Positions 45,991 to 57,689 of a stretch of 64,000 nucleotides of DNA are shown here, piece after piece (positions within the stretch are counted from its first letter, which is position 1; every line of letters starts with the position of its first letter). Source of the stretch: Amblyomma americanum (taxonomy: Eukaryota > Arthropoda > Arachnida > Ixodida > Ixodidae); contig NC_135505.1 of NCBI RefSeq assembly GCF_052857255.1, forward strand, positions 31,086,116 through 31,150,115. Direction: 5' to 3'. The notes beneath the pieces are model-generated. The model did not search any database. It saw only the letters and a list, made by a program, of their open reading frames with translations, and was not told the DNA's origin. Both the position numbers and the translations under genes were made by a program.

Positions 45991-46992
45991 CGGAGCGAAG
46001 TGTTTTTTCGGATTTGGCACGAGTGCGGTTTTGCTAGTTAACGACGTATTGATAACAGCAACACTGCCGATGGGGCGAGCGCGGAACTGGCACCGCTGCC
46101 ATCGGCTTCCCTGTATGCCCTAGTGGAGTCGGTTGAGTCGAAAAGGCTCTGTATGGGTGGCTTGGTGAGCAGGCGACACAAGCTGTTAGGTTCGTTGTGG
46201 GAAGCTAGCTGGGTCCCTTGTAGTGCGAATATTCTCCAGAACAAATAATCGGACCTCCTCCTGGAACTTGTCAAAGCCCTAGAGTACAAGTAAGACTTCG
46301 AACCTTTATAAGAGGTGCTGAAACCGCATGCCTGATCAACTTTGGTGACTTGGAATCACCGCAGTCGTAGCGCAACGGCATTAGCCCCTGTCCCTAACTC
46401 GTCCCATTCAGACCAGTGGCGTTCTTTGCAAGCTACTTGCGCCAGCTAGACCTTGTGATTTTCATTCCGATAAATGAGAATTACCTGCAGGACTGGTTCA
46501 TGTGCTACGTGCTTTTCAGAACTTCTGAGTGGAACTAGGAGATTAAGGTGAACAACGCTTTTACCGGTCTTGTCTGGCTAACCTTACCAAAACCATGAGG
46601 TGGAGATCCGAAAATATTCCTCTTTTAAGACTAGATTCGCGCAAGTCTCGTCCTGCTATCCAAAAAGTATGCACTCAACAGATCTAGCGCGCAAGATCGC
46701 AGGTGGTCGGTGCTAGTTTTACCAGTTATTTCGATGACGCTGCCTAAGTACGATAGCGCAGGATTGTGCAGATGTCGGAAGCCGTGAAGGTCACACATAT
46801 TGCCGCGAATCTTTGCAGTGTTTGTTTGTACATTTTTCAAAGCTGCCGGGACGCCGCTTTATCTCCAAAGCTTCCGATGCAAGACGCGACGTGATTTATC
46901 TCGATTGATTGGGTCCTGGCACAGCTGATTCTACATTGTTCCAGAATGTTGTAGTAACTTTGTACGCTTTATCTCGAAAGCTACTATCAGCT
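45991..46992. other. No recognised feature
   Basis: Nothing supportable. A tRNA-like stretch at about 46370 is too incomplete to call. Confidence 0.4.
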
Positions 46993-48151
46993 TTAAGTTG
47001 AGCACGGTCGACAGTGGCGGGCATTCTGTTGGACGACCGCCGAGTACGCCGAGCACGCTTGGAAGAGAGAAGGGGAAAAAGGCATAACACACACACACGC
47101 ACAACGCTGTCGCAATTTGTCACTCAATCCAGTCGCTCTCAAGTAGGCAAAGAGTGCCTTGTATGCCTTGAGGGCAGTCGACTGCTGTGGCCACGGACCG
47201 AGGATCTTTTGCTCTGTTAATGGGCGGGCATCGAGGTGGTCCAGGGCACAACACAGTGTATGTCTAGCACTCGCAAATGCAGGGCACTCACAGAGAAGAT
47301 GAGCGATGGCCTCCTCACAACCACACCTTTCACAGGCAGGACTGTCGGCCATTCCCATCGGGAAAGCATAGTGGTTGGTAAAAGGAACACCGATCCATAA
47401 ACGGCATAACAATGTTGCTTCGCGACGTGCTAAGTTACGTGGAAGACGAAGGCAGTCCAGGGTCCAGTGCCTTGAGGCGGAGGTTGCACGACTCTCCCGT
47501 GTTCCACGCTGAAAGTGTAAGCTCCTACGACAAAGGGCGAAGCCCACACGCAGCGTCAGGTCTTGATATTGGGATCCTCACTGGAAGTCCGTCGTTGTGA
47601 GCAGAACGCGCAGCCGCATCGACCTGGTGATTACCGTTAATACCACAGTGTCCTGCCAGCCATTGAAAAATGATGTCATGACCTTTGGATAAGGTGCCGT
47701 GGTACAGTAGCCGGATCTCAACAAGTTGTTCCGGCGACCCGCGGCGTAGCGCAGCTTGCAGGGCTTGAAGGACTGCTTTAGTGTCGGTGAAAACCGTCCA
47801 GTCATGTGGAGGTTCTTGACTGATGAACTCTACCGCAGCCCGTAAGGCTGCGAGTTCCGCACCAGTTGAAGATGTTGGATAGGTCGTCTTCACTTTCATG
47901 AAGATAGATCTGGCCGGTATCACCACCGACCCCGAAGAACTGGTCGAGTGAACTGATCCATCTGTGTAAACATGTATACGGTGACTGTGGTAAGAATGCA
48001 GATGAGTCAATGTCAGTTGTTTGAGAGTGGGCAGTGATACACCAGCTTTCTTCGTAATGCCAGGAATATAGAGGTGTACCCGAGGTTCATGAAGAGTCCA
48101 TAAGGGTGAGCACGGTCTTGACGCAGGGGTGAACTCCGATGGAAGACTCAA
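46993..48151 (-). pseudogene. I-like LINE ORF2 C-terminus (RNase H and zinc knuckle)
   Basis: 48151-47525 encodes a nearly complete RNase H domain: Y-T-D-G-S (first Asp), A-E-L-A-A-L-R-A-A (Glu), F-T-D-T-K-A-V-L-Q-A-L (second Asp) and Q-W-L-A-G-H-C-G-I-x-G-N...V-D (last Asp). 47547-46993, in another frame, carries the conserved C-x2-C...H...C knuckle (C-E-R-C-G-C-E-E-A-I-A-H-L-L). The frame break between the two and the absence of endonuclease and RT make it a 5'-truncated dead copy. Confidence 0.8.
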
Positions 48152-49931
48152 TGAAGATGGGATTCAATGACTTTGGCGAATGCAGTACGCGGCCTAATTA
48201 TTGGGAGTGTTGCGAGGTGATGACAGGGAACCTGTGTGAGGTGCCGAATATGTGTTCTCATGGTGTGTTCTTCCAATTGTAAGTACATGCATAAGCTATG
48301 TTCTTGTTCTTCGCGCGTGTTTTGTTCACTAACTGTCTACGCGATGTTTGTTTTCTTATATTTACTGCGCTGCAATGGCAGTTTTATTTTGCAGAAAAAT
48401 ACCAAGCGTATGTATGTGAGTGGGGGTCACATCATTTTAGTGCGTTTGCAAAAGATTTTGATGCGATAGCATTAGAGTTGTCACGTCAAAGCCCCGCAGA
48501 TGTCTAAGACGAAATTCTGCGATTGGTCGAGAAAGGTCACGCTGTTTTTGATGTCAACCAGACGTGCCCACCAACATTGAGAAACCAAGTTTCTGTACAT
48601 CTACCTAGAGCGAATGGAAATAAAGATCAGAAAAAATGCGTGATATCTAAATGTCGGCACTGAAAAAGCGAAGGTGTCAGGAAAAGCCCGTTAATGGACC
48701 AACAATTGCAAAGAAACTGAGGCACACACACACACACAGCGGTTGCGAAAGAAGCTGCCACAAACGTGAAATCTGATGTTATTAACTTCCACTCTTGATA
48801 TGACTCAAGCATGCTCACATAGTTTTGGTTGAAAATTACTGGGGACATACTATATGTATATGTATTGTAATTTCCCAAGTGTACAATGGAGCGTGTTATA
48901 TTTGTCTGCTTGTACTCACGCAAAGATGCCTGTAGGAGCCTCTTAAACTGCTATACAAGTTACTTTTTATTTTTTCCCCTGGTATTTTTCACTCCGTTTG
49001 TGGGGAAAAGAAAGATGCCGAATAAAAACGATTTGGTTTGAGATAACCGCACAAGTGTCCGGGAACTGGACTGCCTACAATCCATAGCCAGAACCCGTAT
49101 GTACTGTAAGGAGTGCTTTCTTAAGAAAAATAGTGCCGCAGAGAGGGCAGTCCACGCGTTGTCACTTCGGACACAGGCAAACGCACAGCAATATCCGTGA
49201 GACCGGCCGGAATTCCTACAGGCATGGTGACCATTAGTGCGCTTCGCCGCACTGTGCGAGCGAGCTATGCCAAATAAAAAGCTGATAATTGACGAGGACA
49301 GGACTCTTTTTGGACATAGCATAAGCTGCAGTGCAATTGCGGTTAATCAAAGAAGCAAAGACGGGTTAAAAGTTGTAAGCATGCTAGCCAATCCACGGGG
49401 TGACAGTAATTGGCAGTGCACTCACAAAAACAACAACGTTTATTGTAAGAAACCCATATGCCCTTAGGTGGCACCTGCAGTGCTAAATGTTACGAAATAA
49501 CGAGATTATCGGCTTAATAAAATGAAACAGAATGGGGGTAATTAGTATTACAGCATGCAGTACAGCACCTATAAAAAGAAAGCTGTTGGCAATATAAGAC
49601 TGCACAAAAAGCAATTTCTCTGCGGTGAAATGACTTTAGGAATAACTCTAAAATGGCCTGGAATATTATAATTTCAGTTATTCGAGCCCTCTTCACTCAA
49701 AGGGGTCTGTCTGCGTCCGATGACTCTCAACGTATGTCCCATATAGTTCATCGGCTTATGATCAGTTCCGGTCGCAACAATACAGCATGCCCATAAATAA
49801 TTTTGTTACTATGCAAACACACAAAGAATCTTTTTTCGTTCATAAAGATGTAACAGCTGATAAGTAATAAATACTGTGAAATAAATTGAGTCAGGAAAGG
49901 CGAGGAGCATCGTTGAAATTTCTGTCACTCA
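48152..49931. other. No recognised feature
   Basis: AT-rich DNA with a short CA run near 48722-48738. No gene supported. Confidence 0.45.
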
Positions 49932-51262
49932 TTGAGTAAACATCTGCACCCTTGGCCCAATTACGCTTCCAGCCTCCTACCGTTACCTATGGGTGTACCT
50001 CATTGCTCGGTTCTGGGAGCTTTGCTTTTTGCTGTTTATATAGATGACTTGCCGGATTGTTTAACAAGGGCTCTTGCAATAGTGTGCGCCGACGATACAG
50101 CTATTTTAATAACCTCACAAAGTGAACATCAATCTGAACTCACTATAAACAGAGAGCTTCATAAATTAAACCACTAGTTCCTGTCAGACTTCCTTTAAAT
50201 GTTTCCATAGCCAAATACATCATTTTAAAATCAGCTCATAAGAGCACAAATATGCCATGTAGTTATATACAGATAGGCAGGAAGGAATTGCAGCAAGTAT
50301 TAACACCTCTTTACCTAGGTATTCCACTCGGCAGTGATTTAAACTGGAAATCACATTTAGACAATCTCCGGAAGAAACTTCATATTCATGCTCCGTTTTG
50401 TCGAAAGTACGAAAATATTTCGACATGACAACTTTAAGGACAATTTGCTTTTTCATATTTCCGTCGCACAGCACATACGCCACTGAGGCTTGTGGATTCA
50501 CATATCTTACTCATCTAGAACCGTTCATAATAACACAGAGAGCGTAACGGTTTATTTATTAGGCAGGAGCTGACACACCATCGCCACCACTGTCATTCTG
50601 CGTGCTTACCACACCATTTTGCTGGTATACAAAATACTTACTTAAACTCACTTTCCATCGACTACGTTTATTTCGCCTCAAAGCAATTCACGTTCTTCGT
50701 CCGAATGAAAATCTTAATTCCACTTTATTGTAACCAATACGGCCAGCGCCGCCTGAGGTACACTGGTATGAAGGCTTGGAACATTCTTCTCCAAGGGTGT
50801 TCTTCCCAATTTTTCTAGTTAACACACAATAGCATCTAACAAATATTTTTGTAACAGGTTTCATTATCATGGTGTTTTAATGCAATGACTAAATAAATGA
50901 GTGTGGCCACAGGTTATCTCAACTCATTTGTTAATATGTGTGCAATATACATCATATGCCGTATTTAGTTTTACTGTTGTTGCTCTTGAAAATTTGTTAT
51001 GGTGATTTTGTATAGTTGTGAAAATATCTTTCTTAATGACGTCAAGTATGCAATATTGGCTGTATTATTTGGAAATATTTTTATTTTTATTGGTTGCATG
51101 AGAGCTGTACTATTTTTTTTTTGCCTTCTTTGCGCTCTCGTGTTCGCCTCATTTTTATATTTAGGTGGATTGGACCCTAAACTAGCCTTCGCCTATATAT
51201 CCGCTCAGGCTTGTATATTCGATGCACCTTTAAATGAAATTAAATTGAAATTGAAAAAAAAA
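49932..51262 (+). pseudogene. L2/CR1-like LINE 3' half relic
   Basis: 49980-50180 encodes the RT block V-P-H-C-S-V-L-G-A-L-L-F-A-V-Y-I-D-D-L-P followed by C-A-D-D-T-A-I in place of YADD. Further fragments follow (about 50310-50400 and 50680-50820, with a R-L-R-Y-T-G-M-K-A-W-N C-terminal block). The tail near 51236-51256 is of the AAATTGAAATTGAAA kind. Many stops. Confidence 0.6.
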
Positions 51263-51462
51263 ACATGTCAACATGTGTGAGGAACAAAAATTGGGCGTTC
51301 TAGAACGCTTGAGGCATATGCGTTAGCAGGCAGTTGTGGAGACACCCTAATTAAATTTGGTTGCGATTAGTGAATTGCTCAACTTTATTTTGGTATTCGA
51401 GTGTTTGACACAATTCCGTCTGGCGAGCAGGGAACATGACAGAAAAAGAGGAGCACTCCTCC

Positions 51463-51868
51463 CTCCTTTCCTTCCTTCCTTCCTTCATTCCTTCCTCCCT
51501 CCCTCCCTCACTTCCTTTTTTCCTCCCTCCCTCTCTTCCTTCCTCCTTCCCTCCCTCCCTTCCTTCCTTCCTCACTCCCTTCCTCCCTCCCTCTCTCTTC
51601 CTTCCTTGCTTCCTCCCTCCGTCCCTCCCTCTCTCCCTCCATTCGTTCCTTGCTTCCTTCCTCCCTCTCTCCGTCCCTCTCTTCCCATCCTCCCTTTCCT
51701 CCTTCCTTCCTTCCTCCATCCCTCCTTTCCTTCCTTCCTCCTTCCCTCCCTCCCATCCTTCCTTCCTTCCTCCCTTCCTCCCTTCCTATCTCCCTCCCTT
51801 TCTCCCTCCTCCTTCCCTCTATTCTTTCCTTCCTCTCTCCATCCCTCCCTCCCTTCCTTCCTTCCTTT
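51463..51868. repeat. (TTCC)n/(CCCT)n imperfect microsatellite
   Basis: About 400 bp of almost pure pyrimidine on the plus strand with TTCC and CCCTC units. Long open frames in all phases are an effect of the repeat. Confidence 0.9.
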
Positions 51869-52224
51869 TTTGGCTAGTGCTCCACTTTTTAAGTTATTGT
51901 TTTGGTATGCAGCTTGTAGCTGCAGTAACTTGTGCGTGAGTGTATGAAGATGAGCAGGCAGATCTCTTGGTTTATTTATTTTCACGCTACGCAGAGGAGA
52001 CGACGAAGTAGGGGGTGAGGGAAAAGGAGCTCATTTTTTCCATTTTTCTTTCATTTATTGTACAAATTCCACTCTAAGACACAAAATTATCGAAATACTC
52101 CACTCATTGTTCATGAATGCGTTTGGTTCCGCAATGCACTCTGGCCAATCCTCCGCCGTGGGTATGTGCCATTAAGGCTGAAAGCATCATCATCATCATC
52201 TTTGCGGTAGCGCAAAGTGCGAAT

Positions 52225-52262
52225 TTCGACTCACCACTGTAAATGAACCTGTAACCGTGTGG
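52225..52262 (+). repeat. Possible 5' LTR end of the gypsy element
   Basis: CTCACC-x-CTGTAAATGAAC-x-TGTAA here resembles the block at 62610-62634 in the 3' LTR. Upstream similarity is not evident, so this may be a remnant or coincidence. Confidence 0.3.
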
Positions 52263-52553
52263 TGCAGGCGGTGGGTAGATCCCCAAGAACCCTTCTCGAC
52301 GTCGCTGCAGCCGAAGACCCGCCATACTGCCACCTTTGCCAGCGACAATGACACAGGAGTGAAGGCTACGCACGGCAGCCAGGAGCAAAGGCATCCACTT
52401 GGCAGCACTATCGCAAGCCGCGGATCTTTCCTGCAAAAGATGGGGAAGACGTGGATGAGTGACCCATCAATACAGGCGGGTTTGCAAATACAATCTTTAG
52501 GATGCGACCTTTAAGCTGGGCAGTGCTGATTTCTTTTTTTTTACGTTACCGCG

Positions 52554-52886
52554 TTGACAAGGTTTGAGAGCTATGAAGCGTCTTTAACCGGCTTGCAGCG
52601 CTTAGTGGAAGAGATCCGCAACTTTTTCAGAGATAACCTTGTAAAACAGAAATGCAGTGAGAATATTTTGCTACAGCGAGCGCAGGCGCCTGGTGAGACG
52701 TGCACGATGTGCACTGAAGAGGTGCTGAAGCTCTGCAAAGTGGCGAATCCCTGGATGTCCGATGAAGACACAGTTGGCCATCTAATCAAGGGCATCGGGA
52801 GGATTTATACAGTTTTCTGAGCAGTAAAAAAAGCTTAGACTCTGCTACTGACGTCACAAACCATTGCCGCAAATTTGATGCTCTTA
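52554..52886 (+). pseudogene. Ty3/gypsy gag, 5' part
   Basis: Encodes the middle of a gypsy-type gag capsid: a pattern of the kind L-L-Q-R-A-Q-A-P-G-E-T-C-T-M-C-T-E-E-V, then a P-W-M-S-D-E-D-T-V-G-H-L-I-K-G-I helix, which I know from tick gypsy elements. A small frameshift near 52797 follows. The gag frame then runs to 52886, where a TIR element starts, and the frame resumes at 58457. Confidence 0.7.
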
Positions 52887-53214
52887 TGGCGCGTTCACAC
52901 TTGGACATTCGGCGGCGAGAGCAAGCGGAATCCGCGGCCGCCGAAATGGTGTCTCGTTCACACTTCCCAGCCACTGCGTCGCCGCTCATCGCCTGTGTGT
53001 CGTCTGCTCACGGCGTTCACAGATGTGGCAAGAGGTTAATCGATGCTATCTACATACCAAAACCGTATGCACGGTTGCGCACGCTAAATGCGGCTATTTT
53101 GTCGGATGTTCCCCATTTATAACATTCTCACATTGGATGGATGGATGGATGGATACGGCTGAACCCTTTACATCGGGCGGTGGCTCAAACCACCTAGCCA
53201 TGTCTTGTGAAATT

Positions 53215-56200
53215 TTACTCCTGTCTTGCTTTTAGCCACCAATCAGATAACCTTCGCTTGGTTACTTCTAACCTCTTAAAATCCACTTTCCCTTCACTAT
53301 CCCTAAACCCCAATGCCTTGGGTAAGTCAGCCCCGCTGCCTTCCACTGTAGGGTGAAGCCCTTTACAGAAAAGTATCAAGTGTTCAGCTGTTTCCTCCTC
53401 CTCTCCGCACGCAATGCACAAAGTGTCTATCTCCTGGTACCTGACTCTATACTTCTTAGTCCGCAAAACTCCAGTCCTGGCCTCAAACAACAAAGAACTT
53501 CCCCTACAATTATCATAGATATTTTCTTTGACAATTTCCTGTTTAAAGGTCCGGTATGTTTCTAGTGCCGATTTCGTCAGCATCCCTGTTTTCCACAAAG
53601 CTCTCTCTGTTCCTTTAACCTTTTTCTTAACCGATAATTGCTGATTTGCCCTCTTACTGCTGTCCAGATATTTGCTTGTCAATTTTCTAGTTCGCTTTCT
53701 CCATTTCGTGTCAACATTCTTTATATACAGGTATCTGAAAACTTTCCTAGCCCACCGCTTTTCCTCCATCCTTCTCAATCGTTCCTCAAATGCTATCTTA
53801 CTGCTAGCCTCTCTGCTCTCGAAAGACGCCCATCCCATATCACCCTGTACCCCCTGATTTGGTGTATTGCCATGTGCTCCCAAAGCTAACCTCCCTACTC
53901 CCCGTTGCCTAATTTCCAGCCTTGCTTGAACATCTGGCCTCATACACAGGACCGCATTCCCGAAGGTCAGGCTAGGGACCATCACCCCTTTCCAGATCCC
54001 TCTTACCACCTCATACCTATTGTAATTCCACAGTGCCCTATTTTTCATGACAGCTGCATTCCTACTAGCTTTATTCATTACATATTTTTCATGCTCTGTC
54101 AGATACTCAACACTGTTATTTATCCACACCCCAAGATACTTGTACTCATTCACTACCTTTAGCACGAACTCCTGTATTCTATGCTCGCCACCCTCTTCAT
54201 TAAATGTCATGACTGCAGATTTTTCCTTACTATACTTGAAGCCTAATCTATCTCCCTCTGTACTGCATATGTCTAACAACTTCTGCAGGTCTTCCTTGTT
54301 GTCAGCCATTATCCCTATATCGTCCGCATATATTAGTCCCGGTAATGTCTGTTTAATCAATTCCCCTTGCTTGAAAAAAGATAGGTTGAAACCTAGTCCG
54401 CTCCCCTCTAGCTTGGCCTCCAAACCTTGCAGGTACAACATGAACAACAAAGGGGACAGAGGACATCCTTGTCTAAGCCCCCGCTGTATCTCTACAGGCC
54501 CTGATACATTTTTTTCCCATTTTATGAGCACTCTGTTACCTCTATATATATCTTTTAAAAGATTAATTACTCCATTTTCCACATCCAATGTGCCCAATAT
54601 GTCCCACAAATGCTCCTGAGTAACGTTGTCATAGGCTCCCCTAATATCCAGAAATGCTAGCAATAAGGGCCTATGTTCCTTTTCCGCAATTTCTATACAC
54701 TGTGTCAATGAAAATAGATTGTCCTCCAACCTCCTTTGTTTCCGGAACCCATTCTGTAGTTCCCCTAGCACCCCCTCGTTCTCCACCCAAGCCTGCAGTC
54801 TATCCTTTATAATTTGCATCACCACCCTGTAAACCACAGACGTCACTGTTATGGGGCGATAGTTACTTACGTCTGCTTTGTCCCCCTTTCCCTTATAAAT
54901 CATGTTCATTCTACTTAATCGCCATTCATCGGGGACTTTCTCATCCACTATCATTTTGTTCACTACCTGTATTAATGTTTGCTTGGATTTTGGTCCTAAC
55001 TTCTTTATCAACATAATCGGGATACCATCTGGTCCTGTTGATGTGCCACTAGGAACCTTCTCTGCCCTTTCCCACTCTCCTTGCTCAAGTGAAGCTATTG
55101 CTGTAACCGGACTGTCCTCCTTCGATAAATTATGTACCACGTGCTTTGCTGTAAATTTTTCCGTCATCCTTGTTCCTATGTGTTTTATTGCTTCATCCCC
55201 TTCTAGTCGAATACCCTCATCTGTAACAATAAACCTTTGTTCTAGCCTAGTTTTATTACTCATTGCATTTAGATGTTTCCAGAATTTTTGGGCTGCTTTT
55301 CTATCCTTTTTATTTACTTTTGACATCCATTGGGCACCCTTTCTTCTAATTTTCTCATTAATCAAATAGTATGCGTCCCTTCTACACTTTATGAAGGTAT
55401 CCCATTTTCTGTCTACTTCGGGTTTTGGTTCCCCCCTCTTCTTGGAATATCTGTGTTCTCTGGATGCTTCCTTGCGCTTTTCTATTGCCCTCTTGACCTC
55501 CTCATCCCACCAACTCTTGGGTTTGCATCTTTTCCCTTTTAGCTTTACTCGCACCTTAGCTAGCTCTAGCTCCAGTAATCGAGTTAATTTGGTATAAGTC
55601 CATTCTGTTTCACTATCCTCAAAAATTACTTTCTCGATTTGTTTGGCTGCTACTTCCAATTGCTTTTCTGAGTAAAAATTTCCCCCTGATTGTTTATCTT
55701 GATTCAGTCCTACAATGCTTTTTCTTCTGAAGCTCAACTTGATACGCTTGTGGTCACTACCTAGACTTCTGGAACCATCTTCATCTATGCTCATTACCCC
55801 TAATCTGTTATACATCCTCTGTGACATTAGTGCATAATCTATCGTCGAGTGCAGACTCCCCGCCTCCCATGTTATGAGCCCTTCACACTTCTCGGTGCTG
55901 TTGCATACAACTAAATCATGCCTGTCACACATGTCCTGCAGCATGCTTCCTGTCGAATCCGTGTACCCATCCAGGTCTTCTATGTGTGCATTCATGTCGC
56001 CTAATATAATTATCTCGCCCTGTCCTCCTAGCTCATCAATGTCGCTTGCAATACATTCTAACATTTTCCTGTTTTCCTCTTTGGCATTAACCCCTGTCCA
56101 CAGGTATACAAAGCCAAGGAGTGTTTGCTTGCCTGCCACTGTTCCTTTTAGCCATAAATGTTCCCTGCATCCCAGTCTAACCCTTTGAAAATTCATACTT

Positions 56201-56400
56201 TTATGAATGAATGCCCCAATTCCACCTCCCTTTCTGCTGCCCTCTGTTCTATTGCAATATTCCCATGCGTAGTCTGGGTTACAGGGTGGTTGCTCCATGT
56301 CTCTAAGATGTGTTTCCGCTAAACCATATACCATTAATTCCTCCTGTCTTAACTGTTCTTCTATTTCCTCCCATTTCAGTCTATTCCTGCCACCTTGCAT
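53215..56400 (-). CDS. Non-LTR ORF2: AP endonuclease, reverse transcriptase, zinc knuckle
   Basis: 1061 codons without a stop. Residues 1-230 are an AP-type endonuclease (G-D-M-N-A-H near 132, S-T-I-D-Y, G-S-D-H-K). RT follows with Y-R-P-I-T-V-T-S, A-F-L-D-I-R-G-A-Y-D (near 583), R-Q-G-C-P-L-S-P and Y-A-D-D at about 691-694. A knuckle C-I-A-C-G-E-E-E-E-T-A-E-H-L near 992 closes it. Both enzymes nick target DNA and copy the element RNA into it. The frame is open upstream of the ATG at 56400, and the residues just before it (I-N) belong to the endonuclease start, so the true product must begin upstream, overlapping or close to the ORF1 stop at 56499. Frameshift or reinitiation is likely. Potentially active. 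Confidence 0.88.
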   Translation of the reverse strand: MQGGRNRLKWEEIEEQLRQEELMVYGLAETHLRDMEQPPCNPDYAWEYCNRTEGSRKGGGIGAFIHKSMNFQRVRLGCREHLWLKGTVAGKQTLLGFVYLWTGVNAKEENRKMLECIASDIDELGGQGEIIILGDMNAHIEDLDGYTDSTGSMLQDMCDRHDLVVCNSTEKCEGLITWEAGSLHSTIDYALMSQRMYNRLGVMSIDEDGSRSLGSDHKRIKLSFRRKSIVGLNQDKQSGGNFYSEKQLEVAAKQIEKVIFEDSETEWTYTKLTRLLELELAKVRVKLKGKRCKPKSWWDEEVKRAIEKRKEASREHRYSKKRGEPKPEVDRKWDTFIKCRRDAYYLINEKIRRKGAQWMSKVNKKDRKAAQKFWKHLNAMSNKTRLEQRFIVTDEGIRLEGDEAIKHIGTRMTEKFTAKHVVHNLSKEDSPVTAIASLEQGEWERAEKVPSGTSTGPDGIPIMLIKKLGPKSKQTLIQVVNKMIVDEKVPDEWRLSRMNMIYKGKGDKADVSNYRPITVTSVVYRVVMQIIKDRLQAWVENEGVLGELQNGFRKQRRLEDNLFSLTQCIEIAEKEHRPLLLAFLDIRGAYDNVTQEHLWDILGTLDVENGVINLLKDIYRGNRVLIKWEKNVSGPVEIQRGLRQGCPLSPLLFMLYLQGLEAKLEGSGLGFNLSFFKQGELIKQTLPGLIYADDIGIMADNKEDLQKLLDICSTEGDRLGFKYSKEKSAVMTFNEEGGEHRIQEFVLKVVNEYKYLGVWINNSVEYLTEHEKYVMNKASRNAAVMKNRALWNYNRYEVVRGIWKGVMVPSLTFGNAVLCMRPDVQARLEIRQRGVGRLALGAHGNTPNQGVQGDMGWASFESREASSKIAFEERLRRMEEKRWARKVFRYLYIKNVDTKWRKRTRKLTSKYLDSSKRANQQLSVKKKVKGTERALWKTGMLTKSALETYRTFKQEIVKENIYDNCRGSSLLFEARTGVLRTKKYRVRYQEIDTLCIACGEEEETAEHLILFCKGLHPTVEGSGADLPKALGFRDSEGKVDFKRLEVTKRRLSDWWLKARQE

Positions 56401-56498
56401 GTTAATGAAACCTATATCTGAATTAACTTGGCCCTGGCGCTTGCGTCTCTTTCTTCCCCTATGGTTCCATTGTCCGTTTGATCTTAATTCTTCCTTCT

Positions 56499-57665
56499 CT
56501 ACACTGGTTCCTTCAGAGCTCTGGGTCCCCCCAAAAAAGCTGTTGCCTGGCGACCTATCCTACTACCCACCTTCTTGCCAGTGGCACCACCGTAGTGGAT
56601 GCCATCCTGTGCAAAAGGGTGGGGCCTAACCTCGTACACTTCCCTGTTGACCTCCATCACCTCGTATCTTAGTCGTCGACTCAATAGCCTAATTACCCGA
56701 TTAGTCTCCACGACCCTCCTTTCCGTTTCGCGAGCCTGCCTCTGGACCTCTGGGATTGTGCATATGGTCACATGCACACTCTCAGAGGCCTCTCTAAACC
56801 TACGCATCCCCACCTCCAACTGCGTCTCAAGATTCTGGCTCCTCCCCTGCAGTACATCATTGAGACCAGCATGGATGACCACAAGGTGTTCGCCATCCAT
56901 GCTGCCCACCACCACCTCCCGGGCTCTGGCCATTGCATCCACCATGCACTTTCCCGACTGAGCCTCCACCTGCACCCGCCTGTCTGCCTTCACTGCCGTC
57001 AGAACGCCTCGCTCAACCCTCGCTACATTCGAGTCCCCGACCACCAGAACTCTCCTGTGCCCCAAACGTTCGCTTCCTAATTCCATCTGTTGGCCTCCGG
57101 ATCGCTCTAGCTGACTCTCCTGCCGCTGTACGCTATTGTCGCGAGTTTCCATGCCCGCTTTAACCTTTTTCATTTCGTTCGCATTTTTCTCACTCAATGC
57201 TCGCTGCACTACAGCACTGTACGATCGACGAGCCTCGTCCCCCACCTGACACTTCTCCGAACTGGGGTGCCCAGCCGGCCGCGACCTGAGCGCTTCAACC
57301 TGTTTTTCTAGCTGGGTCCGCTTTTCCCGCTCTTCTTTAATCTCGCCCACCATTCGCTTCAACAGGGCGGCATTATTCTCCTCCTTTTTAATCAAATCGG
57401 CGACCTGAGCTTCCAGCTTAATCCGATCCTCTCGTTCGACCTGCCGGTCCGCATTAAGTGCATTAAACCCAGCTTCCCATTCCCCTTTTAACGCATGAAC
57501 GGTGTCCACAAACCGCTTGCACATCTTACACACGAAGCTAGCCTCACCCGCCTCGGCTAAGCTCTCGAACCCTGTCTCATCTAAGTAACACCAACGGTCG
57601 CACTCCTGGCACTGTACTAACTCCCCGTCCTTGTCCTCCTTAACTTTCCTAGCTTGCCGACCCAT
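56499..57665 (-). CDS. Non-LTR ORF1: PHD-like finger, coiled coil, SGNH esterase
   Basis: 388 codons, intact, from ATG 57665. A PHD-like finger (C19, C22, C26, C46, C49) is followed by a charged coiled coil at about 60-126. A polar linker leads to an SGNH-hydrolase domain with G-D-S-N 210-213, G-L-N-D 267-270 and D-G-I-H 354-357. All catalytic-type residues are kept. PHD plus esterase ORF1 is established for CR1-like elements. It probably packages the RNA; esterase activity has an unclear role. The stop is about 98 bases before the ORF2 ATG. Confidence 0.85.
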   Translation of the reverse strand: MGRQARKVKEDKDGELVQCQECDRWCYLDETGFESLAEAGEASFVCKMCKRFVDTVHALKGEWEAGFNALNADRQVEREDRIKLEAQVADLIKKEENNAALLKRMVGEIKEEREKRTQLEKQVEALRSRPAGHPSSEKCQVGDEARRSYSAVVQRALSEKNANEMKKVKAGMETRDNSVQRQESQLERSGGQQMELGSERLGHRRVLVVGDSNVARVERGVLTAVKADRRVQVEAQSGKCMVDAMARAREVVVGSMDGEHLVVIHAGLNDVLQGRSQNLETQLEVGMRRFREASESVHVTICTIPEVQRQARETERRVVETNRVIRLLSRRLRYEVMEVNREVYEVRPHPFAQDGIHYGGATGKKVGSRIGRQATAFLGGPRALKEPV

Positions 57666-57689
57666 CGTCCGGCCGACTACGCCTTGTGA

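Noticed and set aside
51351..51985. Long Ser/Pro/Leu or Glu/Gly/Arg-rich frames on both strands
   Set aside because: Artefacts of the (TTCC)n microsatellite.
53638..57163. Plus-strand frames opposite the intact LINE ORFs (up to 190 codons)
   Set aside because: Antisense shadows of ORF1/ORF2; no motifs of their own.
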